64,000 nucleotides of DNA from Akkermansiaceae bacterium (GTDB taxonomy: Bacteria; Verrucomicrobiota; Verrucomicrobiia; Verrucomicrobiales; Akkermansiaceae), in assembly GCA_028822935.1 (NCBI GenBank), contig JAPKCM010000018.1:1-64000 (forward strand), given 5' to 3'. Shown here in pieces: positions 55,012-64,000 of this stretch (within the stretch, counting starts at the first letter, position 1; every line of letters starts with the position of its first letter). The position numbers and the translations under genes were made by a program. The notes below the pieces were generated by a model that saw nothing but the letters and a program-made list of their open reading frames with translations, did no database searches and was not told the origin of the DNA.

Positions 55012-57339
55012 ATGATCAGCAAGCAAATCAACACTGCATGGGCTCTGCTCATCGCGCTTGTGCTTCTGCCGATTATGGCGGCAGCTTCCGGCTTCGAGGA
55101 GGTAGTGCAGCCTTACCTGAAGGAGAACTGTATTCGTTGCCACGGGCCGGAGAAGCAGAAAGGCAAGCTGACCCTCCATCAGATCACCGAGCACTTTGGC
55201 ACCGACGCGGAAGTTGAGGGATGGGTCGATATTCTGGACATGCTTTCGTTTGGGGAAATGCCGCCACCGGACGAGGAAAAACAACCGGATCCGCTTGCGA
55301 CAGCCCAGATCGTTAGCTGGATCAAGCAGAAGCTTCAAGAGGCGGGTAAAGCGGAAGCCTATCTGAAGAAACTCTTGGCACCCGAATACGGGAATTGGGT
55401 CAGCCACGAAAAACTGTTCTCGGGGGAAATCAACACGCTTCCATTTTCGCCGTCCCGTTTGTGGCGATTGAGCCCCGAAATCTTCAAGCATCAAGGATTT
55501 GGTCGCGCTCGAAGTCCCTTCACTTATGTCACTCCAGAATCGGGAATTCGCGACTATGCGACGATGTCAGCGGTTGACCAAAGCACGGTGCAGATGATCC
55601 TCATCAACGCGGGTCAATATCTCGAGGGTCGTGAGCAGGGAGGTGACTTCAAACGTTTTGCAGAAGATCAACCAAGGCCCTCGGATCAGGTCCTCTCCGA
55701 CACCGTCCGGGCTGAATTTCGGAGAGTGATCGGACGAGAGGCGAACCCGCAGGAACTTTCCAAATATCTCGGGTTCCTCCTGAAAAACATCGAGATCGGT
55801 GGTAATCTGGATGGTCTCAACACGACAATCAAGACGATGTTCCTGAGCCCCGAGGCGATCTACCGGATGGAATTCGGCCTTGGAGAAAAGGACCAATACG
55901 GCCGCCGTCATCTTTCGCCCCAAGAGATCGCTTACACCATTTCCTACGCCTTAACCGACCGGGGGCCTGAACACCTCCCGGCCATCAGGAAGGCCTTGGC
56001 GGAAGGGAAACTGACCAAAAAGAAAGATGTCGCCCGGGTCCTCCGGGAAGTGCTTGATGAGGAACTCGCAACGGGGCACTGGGCCCATCGTAATCTCCCT
56101 CGCATCATGCGCTTCTTCGACGAATTTTTTGGATTCGACCGGGCCGGCAGCGTGTTCAAGGACAACGAGCGAATACGCAGCGAAGGAATCCCTCAATGGA
56201 ATACCGAAATGCTGATCCACGATGCGCGCATGCTCATCGAACATCACCTCAGAAGTGATCAGGACGTCATCGCCAATCTCTTGACGACCGATCACTACTT
56301 CGTTGCGCACCCCGGTAACAATCAGTTTGCGCGTGAGTTCTATGAGGAGAGGATCACCGAATACACCGCATCGGAATATGTCAGCGATCAAGTCGCCAAG
56401 AAAAAAGAACAGCTGGATAGGGAGCAGAAAGAATGGAACTACTCGTCAGAGGAACGTAAAAAACGCCTCGACGAGGCGAGTAAGCGCGCGGAACTTAAAG
56501 TCACCCATGTGAAGACTGCGATGAAAAATGGCCTCAACCCACACCCGAACTTCCCCTTTTCGAAACGCTCTCGTGGGATCGCAGACTTGATCTACATCGA
56601 ACCTTACAATCTGCCCAGCAGTGGCGGGGGCTCTCTTCAACGCTGGAAGTGGCCGATCGAACAACCTTTCGAGATGCCTAAAGGCCAGCGTGCCGGTTTG
56701 CTGACACATCCGGCCTGGCTCGCCACCCACTCGCTGAATGAGGGCAACGATCCAATTCGTCGGGGCATTTGGATCCGTGAGAAACTGCTCGCCGGAGTGA
56801 TTAAGGACGTCCCCCCGGACGTCGATGCCAATGTGCCGCCGGATCCTCACAAAACCCTGCGTGAACGACTCGACATTCTACGGGCCGAACGTTGTTGGAC
56901 CTGCCACCGCAAGATCAACCCGCTTGGCGAGGCCTTTGAAATCTTCGACGACTGGGGGCGCTATCGAACCCACGTCTATTTCGATGAAGAAAAGAAACTC
57001 CTTACCCGCCGGGATGCAGCCTTCGACAAAATGCTCGAAAAGGGCACACTGACTGCTCACTCGATCAACGCGTCCGGAGCCATCACGGGATCAGGAAATC
57101 CCAAGGTCGATGGTGAAGTGAAGGACGCGATCGAACTGATGCATCGCTTGGGCCGCTCCGACCGTGCGAGACAATCTTTCATTCGCTATTTGTTCCGATA
57201 CTTTATGGGAAGAAACGAAATGCTCAGTGATTCAAAAACCCTAATCGAGGCAGAGAAAGCATACCAGGATAACGGAGGAAGCTTTAAGGCGCTCGTCGTC
57301 TCGTTGTTGAGTTCAGACTCGTTTCTCTACCGCCGCTAA
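55012..57339 (+). CDS. DUF1592/DUF1588 cytochrome c protein, divergent
   Basis: 775 residues with a signal peptide (WALLIALVLLPIMAAASG). The planctomycete-type cytochrome domain holds CIRCH at 40-44. It then has a long region matching DUF1592 (HLSPQEIAYTISYALTDRG, RIMRFFDEFFGFDRAGSVF) and DUF1588 (GLLTHPAWLATHSLNEGNDP, RGIWIREKLLAG, CWTCHRKINPLGEAFE) and a DUF1585-like tail ending in LLSSDSFLYRR. The DUF1587 and DUF1595 parts seen in the second copy are missing or unrecognisable here, and the middle contains an extra charged stretch (KKKEQLDREQKEWNYSSEE). Probably heme-binding and periplasmic; followed by its DUF1552 partner after 20 bases. Confidence 0.86.
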   Translation: MISKQINTAWALLIALVLLPIMAAASGFEEVVQPYLKENCIRCHGPEKQKGKLTLHQITEHFGTDAEVEGWVDILDMLSFGEMPPPDEEKQPDPLATAQIVSWIKQKLQEAGKAEAYLKKLLAPEYGNWVSHEKLFSGEINTLPFSPSRLWRLSPEIFKHQGFGRARSPFTYVTPESGIRDYATMSAVDQSTVQMILINAGQYLEGREQGGDFKRFAEDQPRPSDQVLSDTVRAEFRRVIGREANPQELSKYLGFLLKNIEIGGNLDGLNTTIKTMFLSPEAIYRMEFGLGEKDQYGRRHLSPQEIAYTISYALTDRGPEHLPAIRKALAEGKLTKKKDVARVLREVLDEELATGHWAHRNLPRIMRFFDEFFGFDRAGSVFKDNERIRSEGIPQWNTEMLIHDARMLIEHHLRSDQDVIANLLTTDHYFVAHPGNNQFAREFYEERITEYTASEYVSDQVAKKKEQLDREQKEWNYSSEERKKRLDEASKRAELKVTHVKTAMKNGLNPHPNFPFSKRSRGIADLIYIEPYNLPSSGGGSLQRWKWPIEQPFEMPKGQRAGLLTHPAWLATHSLNEGNDPIRRGIWIREKLLAGVIKDVPPDVDANVPPDPHKTLRERLDILRAERCWTCHRKINPLGEAFEIFDDWGRYRTHVYFDEEKKLLTRRDAAFDKMLEKGTLTAHSINASGAITGSGNPKVDGEVKDAIELMHRLGRSDRARQSFIRYLFRYFMGRNEMLSDSKTLIEAEKAYQDNGGSFKALVVSLLSSDSFLYRR

Positions 57340-57359
57340 CGAACCCCAAATCTAGACCG

Positions 57360-58793
57360 ATGACATTCACAAGACGAAGTGCACTTAAGAACCTATCGAT
57401 GGGCGGAGCATCGATCGCGATGGCGCCATTTTTACAGTCGCTCCAAGCGCACGCGGCAGGGAGAGAACAGGGACTTCCGAAGCGCTTTGTTTTCGTCGTA
57501 AAATCGTCCGGGGTCGAAAAATTCAACCTCGTCCCCGAAGGGATCGAAAACCACTTCCTTGGAGACGACGGAGAAAAACTAGGGAACAAGGGGCGCAAAT
57601 TGGGCGAAGCAATCAACGTATCCCTGAAAGATCACAAGCTCCCGGAAAAGCTGGCCGCCCTGGAACGGTTCAAGGATCGCATGACGATCATCCAGAGTTT
57701 GTCGGGTGACACCTTTCGCGGCAATCATACCTCGGGCTTTGGAGCCCTCTCCTGCCACTTTTCCGAGCGGGTGGCGATCGCCCCTTCGATCGATTGCCTC
57801 TTGGGCCAACACCTCTCCCCCGGCCCTTACCCTATGTATGGCATGGCACTCAAAGGAGGGCTCTTGGAAGCGGGAGGGAAACTCGACGACAGCTATTGCT
57901 ACCCCAACCTTTCGGCCTATAAGGGTGGAATGCCCGTGGCCTATCAGGCCTCGCCTCGGAAGGCCTATCTTGAGCTGTTTGGCGCTGCCGTGGACACACC
58001 GAAGCAGCTGGAGCGAAAGCTGGCCCTTAATGGCAGCATGATGGATTTCCTAAAGGACGACACCCGAAGAATCGAGCGACAGCTCTCCGCTGAAGATAAG
58101 GAACGGTTCGCGGTTTACACGGATTCCTTCGACTCCTTGCAAAGGATCGAGCGGGAGAAGGCCAAGCTGACCGACAAAATCAAAAAGCACGCGCCTCCCT
58201 TGACTAAGCGCTACGATAGCGAGCTTCCTTCGGATCGGATTGCCTCGCACTTTGAGATCGGAAGTGCGGCATTGATTGCCGGCATGACAAACGTCCTGAC
58301 CTTGCGCATGGACACCTTGGGCGTGACTTACAGGGACCTTGGCATCCAAAAGCATGTCCACGCCCTAGGGCACAACGATCCCGGTATCTCATCGAACGGA
58401 TGGGACGGATTGCGTTGCCGAATGGAAATCGAAAAGCTGCATCTGAAACACATCGCGGACATGGCTGATAAACTCGATCGCATCCCCGAAGGAAACGGCA
58501 CGATGCTCGACAACACGCTCATCGTCTACATGTCCTGTAACGGGGGCGACCACCATGGCGGGCAAGCCGATTGGCCCTTTGTGTTGGTTGGCGGCATGGC
58601 CAACAAACTGAAGATGGGGCGCTACCTCGAGTATCCCAAGTATCAGGAGAAAGGTCATCGCACGATTGCCAACCTGTACCTTTCCATGATGCAGGCCGCC
58701 GGAATGGAAACAGCGGAAACCTTCGGGCAACTGGATACCAATCTCAAGGATCTTGATGTGACCGGACCGCTGGCAGAGTTGATGGTGGGTTAG
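57360..58793 (+). CDS. DUF1552 exported protein (first copy)
   Basis: 477 residues. The N-terminus TRRSALKNLSMGGASIAMAP is a twin-arginine-like signal. DUF1552 marks: FVFVVKSSGVEKFNLVPEGI, TIIQSLSGDTFRGNHTSGFG, and the C-terminal VYMSCNGGDHHGGQADWPFV with LVGGMANKLKMGRYLEYP. The fold is related to DUF1501 and alkaline phosphatases; the reaction is unknown. It always accompanies DUF1592 proteins in PVC genomes. It starts right after the 775-residue cytochrome and is followed by the second cytochrome gene after 21 bases. Confidence 0.88.
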   Translation: MTFTRRSALKNLSMGGASIAMAPFLQSLQAHAAGREQGLPKRFVFVVKSSGVEKFNLVPEGIENHFLGDDGEKLGNKGRKLGEAINVSLKDHKLPEKLAALERFKDRMTIIQSLSGDTFRGNHTSGFGALSCHFSERVAIAPSIDCLLGQHLSPGPYPMYGMALKGGLLEAGGKLDDSYCYPNLSAYKGGMPVAYQASPRKAYLELFGAAVDTPKQLERKLALNGSMMDFLKDDTRRIERQLSAEDKERFAVYTDSFDSLQRIEREKAKLTDKIKKHAPPLTKRYDSELPSDRIASHFEIGSAALIAGMTNVLTLRMDTLGVTYRDLGIQKHVHALGHNDPGISSNGWDGLRCRMEIEKLHLKHIADMADKLDRIPEGNGTMLDNTLIVYMSCNGGDHHGGQADWPFVLVGGMANKLKMGRYLEYPKYQEKGHRTIANLYLSMMQAAGMETAETFGQLDTNLKDLDVTGPLAELMVG

Positions 58794-58814
58794 AGAAAAA
58801 ATTGATTAGTAACG

Positions 58815-61448
58815 ATGTCTCACAGAATTAGAACGATCTTGGCTCTGGCTGTCGTCACCCTAGCGGGCTTCGGATTCCCTGTCGCGGCGGATGAGATACG
58901 GCCTGAGTCCGTCAATGATCCAGTGCCTAAAGCGAACCTCTCGAATTTTGAAAAATTCGTCGCGCCGATCTTTGAAAAATCCTGCCTTGATTGTCATGGC
59001 CCGAAAAAATCCAAAGGAAGGTTTCGTGTCGATGAACTCGATCCGAATCTCTTGACGGGTGCAGATATCGATCGCTGGGTCGAGGTCTATGAGGTATTGA
59101 GCAATTCTGAAATGCCTCCGGATGACGAACCGGATTATCATCTCGTCGATGAAGACCGCGCCAGAATCGTCGATTGGCTCGGGACTGAAATGAACAAGGC
59201 GTCTCAGGTTCGTCGCAATGAAGGCCTTCATACTTCATTTCGTCGCATGGCGAATTATGAATACAACTATGCCCTGCAAGACTTGCTTGGGCTTAACCTG
59301 GAGTTTTCAGAACCACTGCCGCCCGAATCCGTTTCCGAGGATGGATTTAAGAACAGTTCGGAGTTATTGCAGATGTCGGCGATGCAGTTTGAAACCTATC
59401 GTGAAATTGCTCTGAACGCTCTCAAGAAAGCAACGATTCAAGGGGCGCGTCCCGAAGTTGTCACCTATCAGATCCCGATGCAGGAGGCCATGGCTAAAGC
59501 CAGCGTGTTGAAGCAGAAGCCAATCAATCGAAGTGATTCTGACTACTCGAATAAGAAAAAAAGAACCCACATCTTTAACAAGGAAACAGGGGAAGGTTTT
59601 TTCTATCGATGGTCTTACTATGTCGTTCTGGACGGTGCCCAACATGGCATCTGGAACCTCAAGCCGGACAAGGTCGTCATCGATGTTCCCACCGTTTCCA
59701 AGGTCGTGGCGGTGCTCCCGTCTTCGCAACAAATCAAATTGGACCTGGGAAATTCTGTTCCGGATGAAGGCATCATGCGTGTTCGGATGAGAGTTGGAGC
59801 GACGACCCATCAAGCCAATCAGGATGCCAGCCTTCGCTTGATATTTGGTTTTCAAACCAACAATGAAGGAAAAATGTCTGCGAGGGTGAGCCAACGTGAC
59901 ATCCCCGTGAGAGCGTCTCTAGATGATCCTCAGTTCATCACTTTTGAGATCTCCCTCAATGAAATCCCCCGGAATCCTTTTCGCCGAATTCATGAAGTTG
60001 GGGACTCTCCAAATGCCACCGAGTATCTCGAGATTCAAAATATCTCCAATGCCGGGATGACCCGGGGAGGGGACCCGATTGATGTCCATATTGATTATGT
60101 CGAAATCGAAGCCGGGGTTCATGAAAGTTGGCCGCCAAAGTCCCATGCTGCAATTTTCTTCGAGAGCCCGAACAAGAACGATGAGAAAAAATACAGCAAG
60201 GAAATCCTAAAAAGGTTTATGACGAGAGCCTGGCGGCGCCCAGTCAAGGATAAGGATGTTGAGCTCTACTCCGACTTGTTTTCGAAATACCGTCCGGAGT
60301 TTGCGAGCTTTGAAGAGACCATCATTGAAGTACTTGCAACCGTCTTGGCGGCGCCCGAGTTCCTTTACCTAATTCAGGGGGACTCTGGAGATCAGGCCAA
60401 TGGATCAACGACGGTCAGCGATCTTGAACTGGCCAGTCGGCTGTCATTTTTTCTGTGGTCCAGTATTCCGGATTCACCGCTTCTGGAGCTTGCTCTTGAG
60501 GGGAAGCTAAAGAACCCGGAAGTCTTGCATTCCCAGATTGAAAGAATGTTAGCGGACTCCCGCTCACAGCGTTTTTCTCAGAATTTTATGGAGCAGTGGC
60601 TCGGTCTTGAAGCGCTCGAAACGGTCATTATCGATCAAACAAAGTTCAAAGGTTATGACGACCTATTCAAAGAGAATATCCAGCAAGAACCTCTGACCTT
60701 TTTTGAGGAAGTCCTGAAGAAGAACAGCAGCATTATGGACTTCCTTCACTCAGACTATCTCATGATCAATGAGGCCTTGGCCCGGCACTATGGGATTCCT
60801 GAAGTTTACGGTCAGGAATTTCGCAAAGTTGCGGTCAGCCCTGAGTCAAATCGTGGTGGGCTTTTAACCACTGCGGCGGTCATGACGATGAATTCAACCG
60901 GGGTTGATTCGAATCCTCTGAAAAGGGGGATCTGGCTGCTTGAGAGAATTCTTCATGATCCGCCACCGCCACCACCGCCCAATGTTCCGGAGGTTGACTT
61001 AACTGACCCAAGAATTCTGAGTATGACCCAGAAAGAGCGCATGGCGGACCATCGGAATCAGGCCGCCTGTAGATCATGTCATGCCAAGATCGACCCTTGG
61101 GGAATCGCTCTTGAAAATTACGACGCGATTGGTTCCTACCGGACCACAATCAAGGATAAGCCGGTTGATGCGACGGCCGTTTTATACAACAGGAAAAAGC
61201 TCGCCGGAGTCGGAAGCATGAAAGATTACCTCTTGGCCAAGCGACAGGATCAGTTTGCCAGAGCAATGGTGCACAAACTCAGTTCGTATGCCTTGGGCCG
61301 TCCGATGTCTTTTAGTGACCGGGGTGAGATTGACAAGATGACTCAAGAACTCAGGAAGAGTGGTGATGGTTTAAAAGATTTGGTATCGATCATCATCCGG
61401 AGCGAACTATTTAGTAATAAGATCACGAGAGGAGCCGACGATGAATAA
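58815..61448 (+). CDS. DUF1592/DUF1588 cytochrome c protein (second copy)
   Basis: 877 residues, full-length for the family. Signal peptide (TILALAVVTLAGFGFPVAA), cytochrome site CLDCH at 57-61, DUF1587 (FRRMANYEYNYALQDLLGLN), a carbohydrate-binding-like DUF1595 beta region (about 240-430), DUF1592 (LASRLSFFLWSSIPDSPLLE), DUF1588 with its proline run (PPPPPPPNVPEVDLTDP) and CRSCHAKIDPWGIALENYDA, and a DUF1585 tail (LSSYALGRPMSFSDRGEIDK). The same architecture as copy one but with every domain present. Likely periplasmic and paired with the DUF1552 gene that follows after 12 bases. Confidence 0.93.
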   Translation: MSHRIRTILALAVVTLAGFGFPVAADEIRPESVNDPVPKANLSNFEKFVAPIFEKSCLDCHGPKKSKGRFRVDELDPNLLTGADIDRWVEVYEVLSNSEMPPDDEPDYHLVDEDRARIVDWLGTEMNKASQVRRNEGLHTSFRRMANYEYNYALQDLLGLNLEFSEPLPPESVSEDGFKNSSELLQMSAMQFETYREIALNALKKATIQGARPEVVTYQIPMQEAMAKASVLKQKPINRSDSDYSNKKKRTHIFNKETGEGFFYRWSYYVVLDGAQHGIWNLKPDKVVIDVPTVSKVVAVLPSSQQIKLDLGNSVPDEGIMRVRMRVGATTHQANQDASLRLIFGFQTNNEGKMSARVSQRDIPVRASLDDPQFITFEISLNEIPRNPFRRIHEVGDSPNATEYLEIQNISNAGMTRGGDPIDVHIDYVEIEAGVHESWPPKSHAAIFFESPNKNDEKKYSKEILKRFMTRAWRRPVKDKDVELYSDLFSKYRPEFASFEETIIEVLATVLAAPEFLYLIQGDSGDQANGSTTVSDLELASRLSFFLWSSIPDSPLLELALEGKLKNPEVLHSQIERMLADSRSQRFSQNFMEQWLGLEALETVIIDQTKFKGYDDLFKENIQQEPLTFFEEVLKKNSSIMDFLHSDYLMINEALARHYGIPEVYGQEFRKVAVSPESNRGGLLTTAAVMTMNSTGVDSNPLKRGIWLLERILHDPPPPPPPNVPEVDLTDPRILSMTQKERMADHRNQAACRSCHAKIDPWGIALENYDAIGSYRTTIKDKPVDATAVLYNRKKLAGVGSMKDYLLAKRQDQFARAMVHKLSSYALGRPMSFSDRGEIDKMTQELRKSGDGLKDLVSIIIRSELFSNKITRGADDE

Positions 61449-61460
61449 AAAACAATTCTC

Positions 61461-62834
61461 ATGAAAAGACGAAATTTTCTCCAATGTGCCGGTATCGGCT
61501 TGGCGTTGCCGTGGATGGAAACCTTTGCCGCAAAAGAGGATCAGGATCATAAGCTCGCTCGCTTTATGAGTGTTTATCACCCCGATGGAGTGGGTCTGCC
61601 CCGGGAGGATGATCCTGCCTGGAAAGACTGGAGCTGGTTTCCACAAGGTGGCGAAAGGGACTTCCGCTTGTCCAAGGTTCTCGATGTCCTGGAACCTCTC
61701 CGCAGTGAAATTACCTTTTATTCAGGACTCTCACATCCCTCCGTCCGAAAAGTGATTGGCCATGCGAATGCCGACCAGTATCTCACCGCCGCTGATACCG
61801 GGAGTCACGGGCCCTACAAAAACTCAGTCTCACTTGATCAGATTCTTGCCGCCAATCTCGGCGAAGAGACCCGTCATTCCTCCTTGGTCATGTCCACGAA
61901 TGCCGGGACGGGAGCCCCCCGAGCCACTCACACCTCTTCCTTTGATCACCAGGGCCGCCCGATCCCGTCGCTGAATCGGCCCAAGCGGATTTTCGACATG
62001 CTTTTCGTGACCGGGGGAAAGAATACTCGCGACAAGCTGGCACGAAGTAAGAGTTCGCTGGATCTCCTCATTGCCAATGTCCGCTCTCTCAATAAGAAAA
62101 TTTCGAGCCACGATCGGCGGACCCTTGAACAGTATCTCGATGCCGTCCGCGATACCGAGATCAAGCTGCTTAAAGCAGAACAGTGGATTGATGCCCCCTT
62201 GCCGGAAGTCGATGCGGGTCACCTGAAACTCGATGTGACGGTTCGCGATAGCAGAGCTTATATCCAAACAATTTACGAACTGACCTACCTGGCTTTCTTG
62301 AGTGATTCCACCCGCGTGGCAACCTATATGATGGGCCGGGAAAACACCGGAGGCCCTCAGGATCTCCTGGCGAGAGCGGTGGGCCTCAATAATGCCCATG
62401 GCTTAACTCACGATGTCAAGAAGCCCAATGGCTGGAGAAATCTAGGCACCTATAATCGCTTTCAGGCAGAAGAGTTTGGGCGCTTCGTTCAAAAGTTAAA
62501 GGACACGCCGGAGCCGAATGGAAATGGCACGATGCTTGATAACACCTTTGCCATGCACGGCTCTGCCTCAAGTAGTTTTCACCTCTCTCGAAATTACCCG
62601 ATCATTTCCGCCGGTGGCAAAAATCTCGGTTTCAATAATGGCCGCTACCTCAAGTTCGGTAAAGGGAATGAGGACAACCAGGCTGGAGCCGGAATTTCGT
62701 CAGACATAGGATGGAGGAGTGATCTTGAGCATGACGAGATTCCGCTCGCTCACCTCTTCGTCACCATTCTGAAAAGACTGGGGGTCGAAACGGATGAGTT
62801 CGCCGGTTTTCAAGGCGGTTTGGATCGAGTTTAG
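61461..62834 (+). CDS. DUF1552 exported protein (second copy)
   Basis: 457 residues. The start KRRNFLQCAGIGLALPWMET is a twin-arginine-like signal. The body matches DUF1552: ARFMSVYHPDGVGLPRED, ITFYSGLSHPSVRKVIGHAN, SLDQILAANLGEETRHSSLV, GAPRATHTSSFDHQGRPIP and DNTFAMHGSASSSFHLSRNY. It differs clearly from the first DUF1552 protein, so the two pairs are old paralogues and not a recent duplication. No terminator is certain; a short GGGGCATGCCCC palindrome lies 20 bases downstream. Confidence 0.9.
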   Translation: MKRRNFLQCAGIGLALPWMETFAAKEDQDHKLARFMSVYHPDGVGLPREDDPAWKDWSWFPQGGERDFRLSKVLDVLEPLRSEITFYSGLSHPSVRKVIGHANADQYLTAADTGSHGPYKNSVSLDQILAANLGEETRHSSLVMSTNAGTGAPRATHTSSFDHQGRPIPSLNRPKRIFDMLFVTGGKNTRDKLARSKSSLDLLIANVRSLNKKISSHDRRTLEQYLDAVRDTEIKLLKAEQWIDAPLPEVDAGHLKLDVTVRDSRAYIQTIYELTYLAFLSDSTRVATYMMGRENTGGPQDLLARAVGLNNAHGLTHDVKKPNGWRNLGTYNRFQAEEFGRFVQKLKDTPEPNGNGTMLDNTFAMHGSASSSFHLSRNYPIISAGGKNLGFNNGRYLKFGKGNEDNQAGAGISSDIGWRSDLEHDEIPLAHLFVTILKRLGVETDEFAGFQGGLDRV

Positions 62835-62880
62835 CGTTCCAATCCCGATGCGGGGCATGCCCCCCTCTATTCCTTAATTT

Positions 62881-63369
62881 TTAATGGGTTTCCGGCGGTG
62901 TGAGATAGTTGAATTTGGAGAAGATTTGGGATCGTGGGGGACTGATAACGGAGTTTGAGGAATCACTTTTCATTGCGGCACAGCGCTCATTGACTTGACG
63001 CTGTTCATCAGGACTCAGCACTCCATAGCTACGCGGATAGGACCACCCGAAGCCCCATCGCCATGGAGTCGGCCACCACGGAGCACCCCCGATTCGCATA
63101 CCAAAACACATGCAACGAGCCAGCACAGGATGCCCCTCCGCACGGACACTGCGCACCAACTCGCGATCTGCCTCACGGCGTTGCTCACGCGTGCCGCCCT
63201 GCCAATAGGCAAGATCGTGCTTCACACAATGCGCCTGCCATTTCTGAGGATGATTCAACGTCCCATCCGGAAAGACGGAGCAGCCATCAGACTGGAAATC
63301 CTTCAACTCGCTAGGACGTGTCGTGCAACTCGCAAAAGCAGCCACACAGATAAGAAGTAGCCATCGCAT
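62881..63369 (-). CDS. PLA2-like lipoprotein, function unclear
   Basis: 162 residues. The N-terminus LLLICVAAFASC is a lipoprotein signal with Cys15 as the lipid site. The core SDGCSVFPDGTLNHPQKW and HCVKHDLAYWQGGTREQR carries a His-Asp pair like the active site of phospholipase A2-type proteins; small proteins of this kind are annotated as PLA2-superfamily in Proteobacteria and Verrucomicrobia. The C-terminus is short and disordered. It converges on the DUF1552 gene, leaving 46 bases between, and is not part of the cassette. Confidence 0.72.
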   Translation of the reverse strand: MRWLLLICVAAFASCTTRPSELKDFQSDGCSVFPDGTLNHPQKWQAHCVKHDLAYWQGGTREQRREADRELVRSVRAEGHPVLARCMCFGMRIGGAPWWPTPWRWGFGWSYPRSYGVLSPDEQRQVNERCAAMKSDSSNSVISPPRSQIFSKFNYLTPPETH

Positions 63370-63570
63370 GATCTAAGAAGAGGCAAATCGGAGGGCATTT
63401 GCAACCAATCATTCAATTGCGAGACACGACGCCGTTGTTTGAAGGCCTGCCTCCGCCTACAGCTTTTTCATCACCCAGTTCAAAGAACGCGGGTTGCTAA
63501 AATCCGCCCTCGCGCTCTTAGGCTTGTTCAGAATCAGAAGAATGGTTTCAATCGCGACGTGCCTCTCACT

Positions 63571-64000
63571 TTGAAGATCATTTGCCGCGAGTTGGGTTGG
63601 CTTCCCTTAGGATTTATTACCGTCGCGGAAGCCATTCCCACCTTGCTCGTTGAGAAGGAGAGCGAGAATGCCATCAATGTGTCGGTAGTTGGGGGCGTGG
63701 TTGAGCCGGGGTGGATTCTTCAGGACACCTACAACGGCGATGACTGGCGTGACCTCAAAGTCCTGGAAGGAACTCCGGGTCGATTTGCCCTGTCCTCGGT
63801 GCCTACGTCGACGCGATTCTTTCGGGCCACTCAGAAGTCACTCGCAACCCACCAGGAAGCGTTGACCCAGGCGCGCGCAAACTGGCAGGCGCTGGGATTG
63901 ATGAACTATCAGTATCGTTCGAAAACCAGCGTAAGTGGATTCCTTACCGACGATTTAACCTTGGTGGAAGGTCGAAGGGTGAAGGAATGGACCTCCTTGC
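63571..64000 (+). CDS. Exported protein, 3' end cut by the window; DUF6174-like
   Basis: The frame is open without a stop from about 63430 to the end of the window. A TTG at 63571 gives KIICRELGWLPLGFITVAEA, which works as a signal peptide with cleavage after AEA; no better start is visible, so the start is uncertain. The mature part has a beta region ending in the PVC-style STRFFRAT, then ALTQARANWQALGLMNYQYR, which resembles the DUF6174 start. Beyond that the window ends. Plausible but unproven; no ribosome site is obvious. Confidence 0.5.
   Translation, partial: MKIICRELGWLPLGFITVAEAIPTLLVEKESENAINVSVVGGVVEPGWILQDTYNGDDWRDLKVLEGTPGRFALSSVPTSTRFFRATQKSLATHQEALTQARANWQALGLMNYQYRSKTSVSGFLTDDLTLVEGRRVKEWTSL

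Noticed and set aside
62855-62866. GGGGCATGCCCC palindrome after the last DUF1552 gene as terminator
   Set aside because: Stem of only four pairs and no T run following.

Overview
The window looks like chromosomal DNA of a Verrucomicrobiota bacterium (probably Verrucomicrobiae; inferred). The grounds are the mix of families: secreted sulfatase, PSD1-type cytochrome c/DUF1549/DUF1553 with DUF1501 partners, DUF1592 with DUF1552 partners, a PVC-type dehydrogenase/cytochrome c fusion, a ThuA/DUF1080 protein, a lamin-tail/CotH protein and a verrucomicrobial PEP-CTERM protein. Base composition is moderately GC-rich and even. I see no rRNA, tRNA, CRISPR array, prophage or insertion sequence.

Layout. 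0-2 kb: the end of a sulfatase and a secreted esterase. 2-5.5 kb: housekeeping run accB-accC-thiE-PfkB kinase with overlapping ends. 5.5-9.3 kb: a Ski2-like helicase and a Fic protein. 9.4-20.6 kb (mostly minus strand): a PSD1/DUF1501 pair, a PhoD-like phosphatase, a very large lamin-tail/CotH protein and, on the plus strand between them, a short SelW-type selenoprotein gene with an in-frame TGA that ordinary ORF calling misses. 20.6-26 kb: FmdB zinc ribbon, Ldh-type dehydrogenase, gluconate permease/kinase and an ABC-F ATPase. 26-36 kb: PEP-CTERM LamG protein, alaS carrying an in-frame repeat insertion, ThuA-ThuA-DUF1080 protein, and a Gfo/Idh plus PmoA-like pair. 36-38.8 kb: an ECF sigma/anti-sigma pair flanked by two decayed genes, then a TMEM220-like protein. 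38.9-44.3 kb: YwlE-type phosphatase, an RpiB-SHMT fusion, then zwf and opcA. 44.3-49.5 kb: a chain-length-determinant-like protein and a Fur/PerR-type regulator with the sufCBD genes. 49.5-50.2 kb: a Phd/PIN toxin-antitoxin pair. 50.4-62.8 kb: a plus-strand run of secreted multidomain cytochrome c proteins (a PVC-type fusion and two tandem DUF1592-DUF1552 pairs) with a secreted zinc peptidase. 62.8-64 kb: a PLA2-like lipoprotein and the start of another secreted protein.

How the genes fit together. The genes fall into core metabolism (fatty acid precursor synthesis, thiamine, pentose phosphate entry, one-carbon supply, Fe-S assembly) and a large exported set that in PVC bacteria is linked to breakdown of complex polysaccharides, although the substrates cannot be read from sequence. 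Many exported proteins carry twin-arginine-like or Sec signals and several have one CxxCH heme site, which suggests oxidative chemistry in the periplasm.

The strongest unusual signals are the SelW-type selenoprotein with a SECIS-like hairpin, the RpiB-SHMT gene fusion in a neighbourhood resembling the Bacillus ywlE-rpiB-glyA order, the repeat-derived peptide inside alaS, and a PerR-box-like operator ahead of the Fur-family/suf cluster. Several gene fossils are also present in the gaps.
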